A stretch of 64,000 bases of DNA from Argentina anserina (lineage: Eukaryota; Streptophyta; Magnoliopsida; Rosales; Rosaceae), in assembly GCF_933775445.1 (NCBI RefSeq), contig NW_026089509.1, forward strand, positions 1-64,000. The letters are read 5' to 3'. This document shows positions 11,662 through 23,475 of this stretch, piece by piece; position 1 is the first letter of the stretch, and the number at the start of each line of letters is the position of its first letter. The notes beneath the pieces were generated by a model. That model saw nothing but the letters and a program-made list of their open reading frames with translations. It was not told where the DNA came from and did no database searches. The position numbers were made by a program, and so were the translations under genes.

Positions 11662-14600
11662 TGTTTCTTTCAAACTGAGTATCTTTACATCGTTTGCGTA
11701 TCTTTACTATTCCAATTGTGTATCTTTACATCGTTTGCGTATCTTTACTATTCCAATTGTGTATCTTTTCATTTGTCGTTTGATTATCTTTCTGTAAGGC
11801 TTCTGATGCGAGTTTCTATTGAATTTGAGAGTTTTGCAAGTGTGGGAGTGTGTTTCTTTCAAACTGAATATCTTTACATCGTTTGCGTATCTTTACTATT
11901 CCAATTGTGTATCTTTTCAATTCTCGTTTGAGTATCTTTCTGAACGGGTATCTGATGGGAGTTTCTATGGAATTTGAGAGTTTTGCAAGTGTGGGAGTGT
12001 GTTTCTTTCAAACTGAGTATCTTTACATCGTTTGCGTATCTTTACTATTCCAATTGTGTATCTTTTCAATTCTCGTTTGAGTATCTTTCTGTAAAGCTTT
12101 CTGATGCGAGTTTCTATTGAATTTGAGAGTTTTGCAAGTGTGGGAGTGTGTTTCTTTCAAACTGAGTATCTTTACATCTTTTGCGTATCTTTACTATTCC
12201 AATTGTGTATCTTTTCATTTCTCGTATGAGTATCTTTCTGTAAGGCTTTCTGATGCGAGTTTCTATTGTATTTGAGAGTTTTGCAAATGTGGGAATGTGT
12301 TTCTTTCAAACTGAGTATCTTTACATCGTTTGCGTATCTTTACTATTCCAATTGTGTATCTTTTCAATTCTGGTTTGAGTATCTTTCTGTAAGGCTTTCT
12401 GATGCGAGTTTCTATTCAATTTGAGAGTTTTGCAAGTGTGGGAGTGTGTTTCTTTCAAACTGAGTATCTTTACATCGTTTGCGTGTCTTTACTATTCCAA
12501 TTGTGTATCTTTACATCGTTTGCGTATCTTTACTATTCCAATTGTGTATCTTTTCATTTCTCGTATAAGTATCTTTCTGTAAGGCTTTCTGATGCGAGTT
12601 TCTATGGAATTTGAGAGTTTTGCAAGTGTGGGAGTGTGTTTCTTTCAAACTGAGTATCTTTACATCGTTTGCGTATCTTTACTATTCCAATTGTGTATCT
12701 TTTCAATTCTCGTTTGAGTATCTTTCTGTAAAGCTTTCTGATGCGAGTTTCTATTGAATTTGAGAGTTTTGCAAGTGTGGGAGTGTGTTTCTTTCAAACT
12801 GAGTATCTTTACATCGTTTGCGTATCTTTACTATTCCAATTGTGTATCTTTTCAATTCTCGTTTGAGTATCTTTCTGTAAAGCTTTCTGATGCGAGTTTC
12901 TATTGAATTTGAGAGTTTTGCAAGTGTGGGAGTGTGTTTCTTTGAAATTGAGTATCTTTACATCGTTTGCGTATCTTTACTATTCCAATTGTGTATCTTT
13001 TCATTTCTCGTATGAGTATCTTTCTGTAAGGCTTTCTGATGCGAGTTTCTATTGTATTTGAGAGTTTTGCAAATGTGGGAATGTGTTTCTTTCAAACTGA
13101 GTATCTTTACATCGTTTGCGTATCTTTACTATTCCAATTGTGTATCTTTTCAATTCTGGTTTGAGTATCTTTCTGTAAGGCTTTCTGATGCGAGTTTCTA
13201 TTCAATTTGAGAGTTTTGCAAGTGTGGGAGTGTGTTTCTTTCAAACTGAGTATCTTTACATCGTTTGCGTGTCTTTACTATTCCAATTGTGTATCTTTAC
13301 ATCGTTTGCGTATCTTTACTATTCCAATTGTGTATCTTTTCATTTCTCGTATGAGTATCTTTCTGTAAGGCTTTCTGATGCGAGTTTCTATGGAATTTGA
13401 GAGTTTTGCAAGTGTGGGAGTGTGTTTCTTTCAAACTGAGTATCTTTACATCGTTTGCGTATCTTTACTATTCCAATTGTGTATCTTTTCAATTCTCGTT
13501 TAAGTATCTTTCTGTAAAGCTTTCTGATGCGAGTTTCTATTGAATTTGAGAGTTTTGCAAGTGTGGGAGTGTGTTTCTTTCAAACTGAGTATCTTTACAT
13601 CTTTTGCGTATCTTTACTATTCCAATTGTGTATCTTTTCATTTCTCGTATGAGTATCTTTCTGTAAGGCTTTCTGATGCGAGTTTCTATTGTATTTGAGA
13701 GTTTTGCAAATGTGGGAATGTGTTTCTTTCAAACTGAGTATCTTTACATCGTTTGCGTATCTTTACTATTCCAATTGTGTATCTTTACATCGTTTGCGTA
13801 TCTTTACTATTCCAATTGTGTATCTTTTCCTTTGTCGTTTGATTATCTTTCTGTAAGGCTTCTGATGCGAGTTTCTATTGAATTTGAGAGTTTTGCAAGT
13901 GTGGGAGTGTGTTTCTTTCAAACTGAATATCTTTACATCGTTTGCGTATCTTTACTATTCCAATTGTGTATCTTTTCAATTCTCGTTTGAGTATCTTTCT
14001 GAACGGGTATCTGATGGGAGTTTCTATGGAATTTGAGAGTTTTGCAAGTGTGGGAGTGTGTTTCTTTCAAACTGAGTATCTTTACATCGTTTGCGTATCT
14101 TTACTATTCCAATTGTGTATCTTTTCAATTCTCGTTTGAGTATCTTTCTGTAAAGCTTTCTGATGCGAGTTTCTATTGAATTTGAGAGTTTTGCAAGTGT
14201 GGGAGTGTGTTTCTTTCAAACTGAGTATCTTTACATCTTTTGCGTATCTTTACTATTCCAATTGTGTATCTTTTCATTTCTCGTATGAGTATCTTTCTGT
14301 AAGGCTTTCTGATGCGAGTTTCTATTGTATTTGAGAGTTTTGCAAATGTGGGAATGTGTTTCTTTCAAACTGAGTATCTTTACATCGTTTGCGTATCTTT
14401 ACTATTCCCATTGTGTATCTTTTCAATTCTGGTTTGAGTATCTTTCTGTAAGGCTTTCTGATGCGAGTTTCTATTCAATTTGAGAGTTTTGCAAGTGTGG
14501 GAGTGTGTTTCTTTCAAACTGAGTATCTTTACATCGTTTGCGTGTCTTTACTATTCCAATTGTGTATCTTTACATCGTTTGCGTATCTTTACTATTCCAA

Positions 14601-15877
14601 TTGTGTATCTTTTCATTTCTCGTATAAGTATCTTTCTGTAAGGCTTTCTGATGCGAGTTTCTATGGAATTTGAGAGTTTTGCAAGTGTGGGAGTGTGTTT
14701 CTTTCAAACTGAGTATCTTTACATCGTTTGCGTATCTTTACTATTCCAATTGTGTATCTTTTCAATTCTCGTTTGAGTATCTTTCTGTAAAGCTTTCTGA
14801 TGCGAGTTTCTATTGAATTTGAGAGTTTTGCAAGTGTGGGAGTGTGTTTCTTTCAAACTGAGTATCTTTACATCGTTTGCGTATCTTTACTATTCCAATT
14901 GTGTATCTTTTCAATTCTCGTTTGAGTATCTTTCTGTAAAGCTTTCTGATGCGAGTTTCTATTGAATTTGAGAGTTTTGCAAGTGTGGGAGTGTGTTTCT
15001 TTCAAACTGAGTATCTTTACATCTTTTGCGTATCTTTACTATTCCAATTGTGTATCTTTTCATTTCTCGTATGAGTATCTTTCTGTAAGGCTTTCTGATG
15101 CGAGTTTCTATTGTATTTGAGAGTTTTGCAAATGTGGGAATGTGTTTCTTTCAAACTGAGTATCTTTACATCGTTTGCGTATCTTTACTATTCCAATTGT
15201 GTATCTTTTCAATTCTGGTTTGAGTATCTTTCTGTAAGGCTTTCTGATGCGAGTTTCTATTCAATTTGAGAGTTTTGCAAGTGTGGGAGTGTGTTTCTTT
15301 CAAACTGAGTATCTTTACATCGTTTGCGTGTCTTTACTATTCCAATTGTGTATCTTTACATCGTTTGCGTATCTTTACTATTCCAATTGTGTATCTTTTC
15401 ATTTCTCGTATGAGTATCTTTCTGTAAGGCTTTCTGATGCGAGTTTCTATGGAATTTGAGAGTTTTGCAAGTGTGGGAGTGTGTTTCTTTCAAACTGAGT
15501 ATCTTTACATCGTTTGCGTATCTTTACTATTCCAATTGTGTATCTTTTCAATTCTCGTTTAAGTATCTTTCTGTAAAGCTTTCTGATGCGAGTTTCATTT
15601 GAATTTGAGAGTTTTGCAAGTGTGGGAGTGTGTTTCTTTCAAACTGAGTATCTTTACATCTTTTGCGTATCTTTACTATTCCAATTGTGTATCTTTTCAT
15701 TTCTCGTATGAGTATCTTTCTGTAAGGCTTTCTGATGCGAGTTTCTATTGTATTTGAGAGTTTTGCAAATGTGGGAATGTGTTTCTTTCAAACTGAGTAT
15801 CTTTACATCGTTTGCGTATCTTTACTATTCCAATTGTGTATCTTTACATCGTTTGCGTATCTTTACTATTCCAATTA
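11662..15877 (+). repeat. 2059-bp HOR (13 monomers), about two copies
   Basis: A period of 2059 bp holds from about 11662 to 15877. One unit, 12401-14459, parses as 190,149,149,149,149,190,149,149,189,149,149,149,149, which sums to 2059. Its first five monomers are the 786 bp unit. Landmarks confirm the period: CTGATGGGAG at about 11953 and 14012, GTCGTTTGATTATC near 11775 and 13834, and CTATTCAATTTGAG at 12401 and 14460. The copies differ at few sites, for example TTTTCCTTTG at 13826 and GTTTCATTTG near 15595. No coding or RNA feature lies inside. Confidence 0.9.
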
Positions 15878-15878
15878 T

Positions 15879-17560
15879 GTATCTTTTCATTTCTCGTTTG
15901 AGTATCTTTCTGTAAGGCTTCTGATGCGAGTTTCTATTGTATTTGAGAGTTTTGCAAGTGTGGGAGTGTGTTTCTTTCAAACTGAGTATCTTTACATCGT
16001 TTGCGTATCTTTACTATTCCAATTGTATATCTTTACATCGTTTGCGTATCTTTACTATTCCAATTGTGTATCTTTTCATTTCTCATTTGAGTATCTTTCT
16101 GTAAGGCTTCTGATGCGAGTTTCTATTGTATTTGAGAGTTTTGCAAGTGTGGGAGTGTGTTTCTTTCAAACTGAGTATCTTTACATCGTTTGCGTATCTT
16201 TACTATTCCAATTGTGTATCTTTACATCGTTTGCGTATCTTTACTATTCCAATTATGTATCTTTTCATTTCTCGTTTGAGTATCTTTCTGTAAGGCTTTC
16301 TGATGCGAGTTTCTATTGAATTTGAGAGTTTTGCAAGTGTGGGAGTGTGTTTCTTTCAAACTGAATATCTTTACATCGTTTGCGTATCTTTACTATTCCA
16401 ATTGTGTATCTTTTCAATTCTCGTTTGAGTATCTTTCTGAACGGCTATCTGATGCGAGTTTCTATGGAATTTGAGAGTTTTGCAAGTGTGGGAGTGTGTT
16501 TCTTTCAAACTGAGTATCTTTACATCGTTTGCGTATCTTTACTATTCCAATTGTGTATCTTTTCAATTCTCGTTTGAGTATCTTTCTGTAAAGCTTTCTG
16601 ATGCGAGTTTCTATTGAATTTGAGAGTTTTGCAAGTGTGGGAGTGTGTTTCTTTCAAACTGAGTATCTTTACATCGTTTGCGTATCTTTACTATTCCAAT
16701 TGTGTATCTTTACATCGTTTGCGTATCTTTACTATTCCAATTGTGTATCTTTTCATTTGTCGTTTGAGTATCTTTCTGTAAGGCTTCTGATGCGAGTTTC
16801 TATTGAATTTGAGAGTTTTGCAAGTGTGGGAGTGTGTTTCTTTCAAACTGAATATCTTTACATCGTTTGCGTATCTTTACTATTCCAATTGTGTATCTTT
16901 TCAATTCTCGTTTGAGTATCTTTCTGAACGGCTATCTGATGCGAGTTTCTATGGAATTTGAGAGTTTTGCAAGTGTGGGAGTGTGTTTCTTTCAAACTGA
17001 GTATCTTTACATCGTTTGCGTATCTTTACTATTCCAATTGTGTATCTTTTCAATTCTCGTTTGAGTATCTTTCTGTAAAGCTTTCTGATGCGAGTTTCTA
17101 TTGAATTTGAGAGTTTTGCAAGTGTGGGAGTGTGTTTCTTTCAAACTGAGTATCTTTACATCTTTTGCGTATCTTTACTATTCCAATTGTGTATCTTTTC
17201 ATTTCTCGTATGAGTATCTTTCTGTAAGGCTTTCTGATGCGAGTTTCTATTGTATTTGAGAGTTTTGCAAATGTGGGAATGTGTTTCTTTCAAACTGAGT
17301 ATCTTTACATCGTTTGCGTATCTTTACTATTCCAATTGTGTATCTTTTCAATTCTGGTTTGAGTATCTTTCTGTAAGGCTTTCTGATGCGAGTTTCTATT
17401 CAATTTGAGAGTTTTGCAAGTGTGGGAGTGTGTTTCTTTCAAACTGAGTATCTTTACATCGTTTGCGTGTCTTTACTATTCCAATTGTGTATCTTTACAT
17501 CGTTTGCGTATCTTTACTATTCCAATTGTGTATCTTTTCATTTCTCGTATGAGTATCTTT
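15879..17560 (+). repeat. Copy of 10.9-12.6 kb at a lag of 4984 bp
   Basis: From about 15879 the 2059 bp register is lost. The sequence instead matches 10895-12576 at a lag of 4984 bp, including TTGTATATC followed by CTCATTTGAG, the AATTATGTATC pair and two monomers with CTATGGAATTTGAG. Two periods of 2059 plus 866 bp equal 4984, so the copy was generated before or alongside the 2059 bp duplication and then shifted by whole monomers. Confidence 0.85.
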
Positions 17561-17723
17561 CTGTAAGGCTTTCTGATGCGAGTTTCTATTGTATTTGAGA
17601 GTTTTGCAAATGTGGGAATGTGTTTCTTTCAAACTGAGTATCTTTACATCGTTTGCGTATCTTTACTATTCCAATTGTGTATCTTTTCAATTCTGGTTTG
17701 AGTATCTTTCTGTAAAGCTTTCT
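17561..17723 (+). repeat. Short-monomer link between duplicated blocks
   Basis: This is the end of one long monomer plus one 149 bp monomer carrying GCAAATGTGGGAATGTG. It connects the 4984-lag copy to the 189-mer run that starts at 17724. Nothing other than satellite is present. Confidence 0.85.
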
Positions 17724-18101
17724 GATGCGAGTTTCTATTCAATTTGAGAGTTTTGCAAGTGTCGGAGTGTGTTTCTTTCAAACTGAGTATCTTTACATCG
17801 TTTGCGTGTCTTTACTATTCCAATTGTGTATCTTTACATCGTTTGCGTATCTTTACTATTCCAATTGTGTATCTTTTCATTTGTCGTTTGAGTATCTTTC
17901 TGTAAGGCTTCTGATGCGAGTTTCTATTGTATTTGAGAGTTTTGCAAGTGTGGGAGTGTGTTTCTTTCAAACTGAGTATCTTTACATCGTTTGCGTATCT
18001 TTACTATTCCAATTGTGTATCTTTACATCGTTTGCGTATCTTTACTATTCCAATTGTGTATCTTTTCATTTCTCGTTTGAGTATCTTTCTGTAAGGCTTC
18101 T

Positions 18102-18290
18102 GATGCGAGTTTCTATTGTATTTGAGAGTTTTGCAAGTGTGGGAGTGTGTTTCTTTCAAACTGAGTATCTTTACATCGTTTGCGTATCTTTACTATTCCA
18201 ATTGTGTATCTTTACATCGTTTGCGTATCTTTACTATTCCAATTGTGTATCTTTTCATTTCTCGTTTGAGTATCTTTCTGTAAGGCTTCT
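18102..18290 (+). repeat. Reference 189-bp long monomer (one-T deletion form)
   Basis: This is the 190 bp form lacking one T: GGCTTCTGATG replaces GGCTTTCTGATG. The loss makes the unit 3 x 63 bp, so any frame open through one copy stays open in the next. It carries the 41 bp direct duplication at 18163-18203 and 18204-18244, followed by block C at 18245-18267. The same T loss in short monomers gives 148 bp. The deletion is widespread from 1.9 kb to the end of the window, so it is an old variant spread with the array, not a sequencing slip. Confidence 0.95.
18163..18244 (+). repeat. 41-bp direct duplication inside a long monomer (blocks A-B, A-B)
   Basis: Two adjacent 41 bp copies occupy 18163-18203 and 18204-18244. 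Each is a 19 bp block (core GTATCTTTACATCGTTT) followed by a 22 bp block (starting GCGTATCTTTACTATTCC and ending AATT). The copies differ only at the second base (GAG versus GTG). Because every block opens with GTATCTTT, a slip or unequal exchange between two octamers 41 bp apart produces exactly this structure. The duplication is the main source of the 149/190 size difference across the window. Confidence 0.93.
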
Positions 18291-18668
18291 GATGCGAGTT
18301 TCTTTTGTATTTGAGAGTTTTGCAAGTGTGGGAGTGTGTTTCTTTCAAACTGAGTATCTTTACATCGTTTGCGTATCTTTACTATTCCAATTGTATATCT
18401 TTACATCGTTTGCGTATCTTTACTATTCCAATTGTGTATCTTTTCATTTCTCATTTGAGTATCTTTCTGTAAGGCTTCTGATGCGAGTTTCTATTGTATT
18501 TGAGAGTTTTGCAAGTGTGGGAGTGTGTTTCTTTCAAACTGAGTATCTTTACATCGTTTGCGTATCTTTACTATTCTAATTGTTTATCTTTACATCGTTT
18601 GCGTATCTTTACTATTCCAATTGTGTATCTTTTCATTTCTCGTTTGAGTATCTTTCTGTAAGGCTTCT

Positions 18669-18902
18669 GATGCGAGTTTCTATTGAATTTGAGAGTTTTG
18701 CAAGTGTGGGAGTGTGTTTCTTTCAAACTGAATATCTTTACATCGTTTGCGTATCTTTACTATTCTAGTTGTGTATCTTTTCAATTCTCGTTTGAGTATC
18801 TTTCTGAACGGCTATCTGATGCGAGTTTCTATGGAATTTGAGAGTTTTGCAAGTGTGGGAGTGTGTTTCTTTCAAACTGAGTATCTTTACATCGTTTGCG
18901 TG
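18669..18902 (+). repeat. Boundary between domain B and the 2011-bp HOR
   Basis: A 149 bp monomer (18669-18817) and the start of the next form the entry into domain C. The monomer at 18818-19006 is 189 bp, whereas its counterparts in the 2011 bp HOR are 275 bp. The missing 86 bp is one B+C pair (45) plus one A+B pair (41). The joint reads GCGTGTCTTTAC near 18898, so the first HOR copy is shortened at its left edge. Confidence 0.85.
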
Positions 18903-19453
18903 TCTTTACTATTCCAATTGTGTATCTTTACATCGTTTGCGTATCTTTACTATTCCAATTGTGTATCTTTTAATTTCTCGTTTGAGTATCTTTCTGTAAG
19001 GCTTTTGATGCGAGTTTCTATTATATTTGAGAGTTTTGCAAGTGTGGGAGTGTGTTTCTTTCAAACTGAGTATCTTTACATCGTTTGCGTATCTTTACTA
19101 TTCTAATTGTGTATCTTTTCAATTCTCGTTTGAGTATCTTTCTGTAAGGCTTTCTGATGCGAGTTTCTATTGAATTTTAGAGTTTTGCAAGTGTGGGAGT
19201 GTGTTTCTTTCAAACTGAGTATCTTTACATCTTTTGCGTATCTTTACTATTCCAATTGTGTATCTTTTCATTTCTCGTATGAGTATCTTTCTGTAAGGCT
19301 TTCTGATGCGAGTTTCTATTGTATTTGAGAGTTTTGCAAATGTGGGAATGTGTTTCTTTCAAACTGAGTATCTTTACATCGTTTGCGTATCTTTACTATT
19401 CCAATTGTGTATCTTTTCAATTCTGGTTTGAGTATCTTTCTGTAAGGCTTTCT

Positions 19454-21464
19454 GATGCGAGTTTCTATTCAATTTGAGAGTTTTGCAAGTGTGGGAGTGT
19501 GTTTCTTTCAAACTTAGTATCTTTACATCGTTTGCGTGTCTTTACTATTCCAATTGTGTATCTTTACATCGTTTGCGTATCTTTACTATTCCAATTGTGT
19601 ATCTTTTAATTTCTCGTTTGAGTATCTTTCTGTAAGGCTTCTGATGCGAGTTTCTGTTGTATTTGAGAGTTTTGCAAGTGTGGGAGTGTGTTTCTTTCAA
19701 ACTGAGTATCTTTACATCGTTTTCGTATCTTTACTATTCCAATTGTGTATCTTTTCATTTCTCGTTTGAGTATCTTTCTGTAAGGCTTCTGATGCGAGTT
19801 TCTATTGTATTTGAGAGTTTTGCAAGTGTGGGAGTGTGTTTCTTTTAAACTGAGTATCTTTACATCGTTTGCGTATCTTTACTATTCCAATTGTGTATCT
19901 TTACATCGTTTGCGTATCTTTACTATTCCAATTGAGTATCTTTTCAATTCTCGTTTGAGTATCTTTCTGTCTGGCTTTCTGATGCGAGTTTCTATTGAAT
20001 TTGAGAGTTTTGCAAGTGTGGGAGTGTGTTTCTTTCAAACTGAGTATCTTTACATCGTTTGCGTATCTTTACTATTCCAATTGTGTATCTTTACATCGTT
20101 TGCGTATCTTTACTATTCCAATTGTGTATCTTTTCATTTCTCGTTTGAGTATCTTTCTGTAAGGCTTTCTGATGCGAGTTTCTATTGTATTTGAGAGTTT
20201 TGCAAGTGTGGGAATGTGTTTCTTTCAAACTGAGTATCTTTACATCGTTTGCGTATCTTTACTATTCCAATTGTGTATCTTTTCATTTCTCGTTTGAGTA
20301 TCTTTACTATTCCAATTGTGTATCTTTACATCGTTTGCGTATCTTTACTATTCCAATTGTGTATCTTTACATCGTTTGCGTATCTTTACTATTCCAATTG
20401 TGTATCTTTTCATTTCTCGTTTGAGTATCTTTCTGTAAGGCTTCTGATGCGAGTTTCTATTGTATTTGAGACTTTTGCAAGTGTGGGAGTGTGTTTCTTT
20501 CAAACTGAGTATCTTTACATCGTTTGCGTATCTTTACTATTCCAATTGTGTATCTTTTCATTTCTCGTTTGAGTATCTTTCTGTAAGGCTTCTGATGCGA
20601 GTTTCTATTGAATTTGAGAGTTTTGCAAGTGTGGGAGTGTGTTTCTTTCAAACTGAATATCTTTACATCGTTTGCGTATCTTTACTATTCCAGTTGTGTA
20701 TCTTTTCAATTCTCGTTTGAGTATCTTTCTGAACGGCTATCTGATGCGAGTTTCTATGGAATTTGAGAGTTTTGCAAGTGTGGGAGTGTGTTTCTTTCAA
20801 ACTGAGTATCTTTACATCGTTTGCGTATCTTTACTATTCCAATTGTGTATCTTTTCAATTCTGGTTTGAGTGTCTTTACTATTCCAATTGTGTATCTTTA
20901 CATCGTTTGCGTATCTTTACTATTCCAATTGTGTATCTTTACATCGTTTGCGTATCTTTACTATTCCAATTGTGTATCTTTTAATTTCTCGTTTGAGTAT
21001 CTTTCTGTAAGGCTTTTGATGCGAGTTTCTATTATATTTGAGAGTTTTGCAAGTGTGGGAGTGTGTTTCTTTCAAACTGAGTATCTTTACATCGTTTGCG
21101 TATCTTTACTATTCTAATTGTGTATCTTTTCAATTCTCGTTTGAGTATCTTTCTGTAAGGCTTTCTGATGCGAGTTTCTATTGAATTTTAGAGTTTTGCA
21201 AGTGTGGGAGTGTGTTTCTTTCAAACTGAGTATCTTTACATCTTTTGCGTATCTTTACTATTCCAATTGTGTATCTTTTCATTTCTCGTATGAGTATCTT
21301 TCTGTAAGGCTTTCTGATGCGAGTTTCTATTGTATTTGAGAGTTTTGCAAATGTGGGAATGTGTTTCTTTCAAACTGAGTATCTTTACATCGTTTGCGTA
21401 TCTTTACTATTCCAATTGTGTATCTTTTCAATTCTGGTTTGAGTATCTTTCTGTAAGGCTTTCT
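19454..21464 (+). repeat. 2011-bp HOR copy 1
   Basis: This copy begins with CTATTCAATTTGAG and contains 11 monomers starting at 19454, 19643, 19791, 19981, 20171, 20446, 20594, 20743, 21018, 21167 and 21316. A private change is CCAATTGAGTATC near 19930, where the other copies have GTGTATC. Block order and all size variants match copies 2 to 4. Confidence 0.94.
20171..20445 (+). repeat. 275-bp composite monomer, signature of the 2011-bp HOR
   Basis: The start-to-start spacing is 275 bp: a 148 bp monomer plus 127 bp, which is 45 (B+C) plus 2 x 41 (A+B). The tail contains the unusual junction GTTTGAGTATCTTTACTATT at about 20293, where the head-type GAG prefix leads straight into block B sequence. 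A second 275 bp unit follows in the same HOR (20743-21017) with the related junction GTTTGAGTGTCTTTACTATT. Both recur every 2011 bp. Confidence 0.9.
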
Positions 21465-23475
21465 GATGCGAGTTTCTATTCAATTTGAGAGTTTTGCAAG
21501 TGTGGGAGTGTGTTTCTTTCAAACTTAGTATCTTTACATCGTTTGCGTGTCTTTACTATTCCAATTGTGTATCTTTACATCGTTTGCGTATCTTTACTAT
21601 TCCAATTGTGTATCTTTTAATTTCTCGTTTGAGTATCTTTCTGTAAGGCTTCTGATGCGAGTTTCTGTTGTATTTGAGAGTTTTGCAAGTGTGGGAGTGT
21701 GTTTCTTTCAAACTGAGTATCTTTACATCGTTTTCGTATCTTTACTATTCCAATTGTGTATCTTTTCATTTCTCGTTTGAGTATCTTTCTGTAAGGCTTC
21801 TGATGCGAGTTTCTATTGTATTTGAGAGTTTTGCAAGTGTGGGAGTGTGTTTCTTTTAAACTGAGTATCTTTACATCGTTTGCGTATCTTTACTATTCCA
21901 ATTGTGTATCTTTACATCGTTTGCGTATCTTTACTATTCCAATTGTGTATCTTTTCAATTCTCGTTTGAGTATCTTTCTGTCTGGCTTTCTGATGCGAGT
22001 TTCTATTGAATTTGAGAGTTTTGCAAGTGTGGGAGTGTGTTTCTTTCAAACTGAGTATCTTTACATCGTTTGCGTATCTTTACTATTCCAATTGTGTATC
22101 TTTACATCGTTTGCGTATCTTTACTATTCCAATTGTGTATCTTTTCATTTCTCGTTTGAGTATCTTTCTGTAAGGCTTTCTGATGCGAGTTTCTATTGTA
22201 TTTGAGAGTTTTGCAAGTGTGGGAATGTGTTTCTTTCAAACTGAGTATCTTTACATCGTTTGCGTATCTTTACTATTCCAATTGTGTATCTTTTCATTTC
22301 TCGTTTGAGTATCTTTACTATTCCAATTGTGTATCTTTACATCGTTTGCGTATCTTTACTATTCCAATTGTGTATCTTTACATCGTTTGCGTATCTTTAC
22401 TATTCCAATTGTGTATCTTTTCATTTCTCGTTTGAGTATCTTTCTGTAAGGCTTCTGATGCGAGTTTCTATTGTATTTGAGACTTTTGCAAGTGTGGGAG
22501 TGTGTTTCTTTCAAACTGAGTATCTTTACATCGTTTGCGTATCTTTACTATTCCAATTGTGTATCTTTTCATTTCTCGTTTGAGTATCTTTCTGTAAGGC
22601 TTCTGATGCGAGTTTCTATTGAATTTGAGAGTTTTGCAAGTGTGGGAGTGTGTTTCTTTCAAACTGAATATCTTTACATCGTTTGCGTATCTTTACTATT
22701 CCAGTTGTGTATCTTTTCAATTCTCGTTTGAGTATCTTTCTGAACGGCTATCTGATGCGAGTTTCTATGGAATTTGAGAGTTTTGCAAGTGTGGGAGTGT
22801 GTTTCTTTCAAACTGAGTATCTTTACATCGTTTGCGTATCTTTACTATTCCAATTGTGTATCTTTTCAATTCTGGTTTGAGTGTCTTTACTATTCCAATT
22901 GTGTATCTTTACATCGTTTGCGTATCTTTACTATTCCAAGTGTGTATCTTTACATCGTTTGCGTATCTTTACTATTCCAATTGTGTATCTTTTAATTTCT
23001 CGTTTGAGTATCTTTCTGTAAGGCTTTTGATGCGAGTTTCTATTATATTTGAGAGTTTTGCAAGTGTGGGAGTGTGTTTCTTTCAAACTGAGTATCTTTA
23101 CATCGTTTGCGTATCTTTACTATTCTAATTGTGTATCTTTTCAATTCTCGTTTGAGTATCTTTCTGTAAGGCTTTCTGATGCGAGTTTCTATTGAATTTT
23201 AGAGTTTTGCAAGTGTGGGAGTGTGTTTCTTTCAAACTGAGTATCTTTACATCTTTTGCGTATCTTTACTATTCCAATTGTGTATCTTTTCATTTCTCGT
23301 ATGAGTATCTTTCTGTAAGGCTTTCTGATGCGAGTTTCTATTGTATTTGAGAGTTTTGCAAATGTGGGAATGTGTTTCTTTCAAACTGAGTATCTTTACA
23401 TCGTTTGCGTATCTTTACTATTCCAATTGTGTATCTTTTCAATTCTGGTTTGAGTATCTTTCTGTAAGGCTTTCT
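21465..23475 (+). repeat. 2011-bp HOR copy 2
   Basis: It has the same 11-monomer order as copy 1. It carries CCAAGTGTGTATC near 22937, also present in copy 3 (near 24948) but not in copies 1 or 4. That shared derived change shows copies 2 and 3 are closest relatives or were converted together. GTTTTCGTATC near 21730 is shared with copies 1 and 3 but reads GTTTGCGTATC in copy 4. Confidence 0.94.

Larger units (their letters stand above)
17724..18668 (+). repeat. Run of five exact 189-bp monomers (longest open frame lies here)
   Basis: Starts at 17724, 17913, 18102, 18291, 18480 and 18669 are all 189 bp apart. The uninterrupted multiple-of-three period leaves one frame open from 17725 to 18579 (284 codons), the longest in the window. 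The hypothetical product would be a 63-residue repeat rich in F, Y, C, L, S and V, with no recognisable domain. Because the same DNA is open by the same arithmetic in every 189-mer run, I annotate it as repeat, not as a gene. Confidence 0.92.

Noticed and set aside
17725..18579. 284-codon open frame (and others of 224-262 codons) as a repeat-protein gene
   Set aside because: Openness follows from the 189 bp period. The same DNA is open in overlapping frames, the frames begin and end at monomer-length changes rather than at gene-like signals, and no domain is recognisable. Adjacent 190 bp units break the frame everywhere else.
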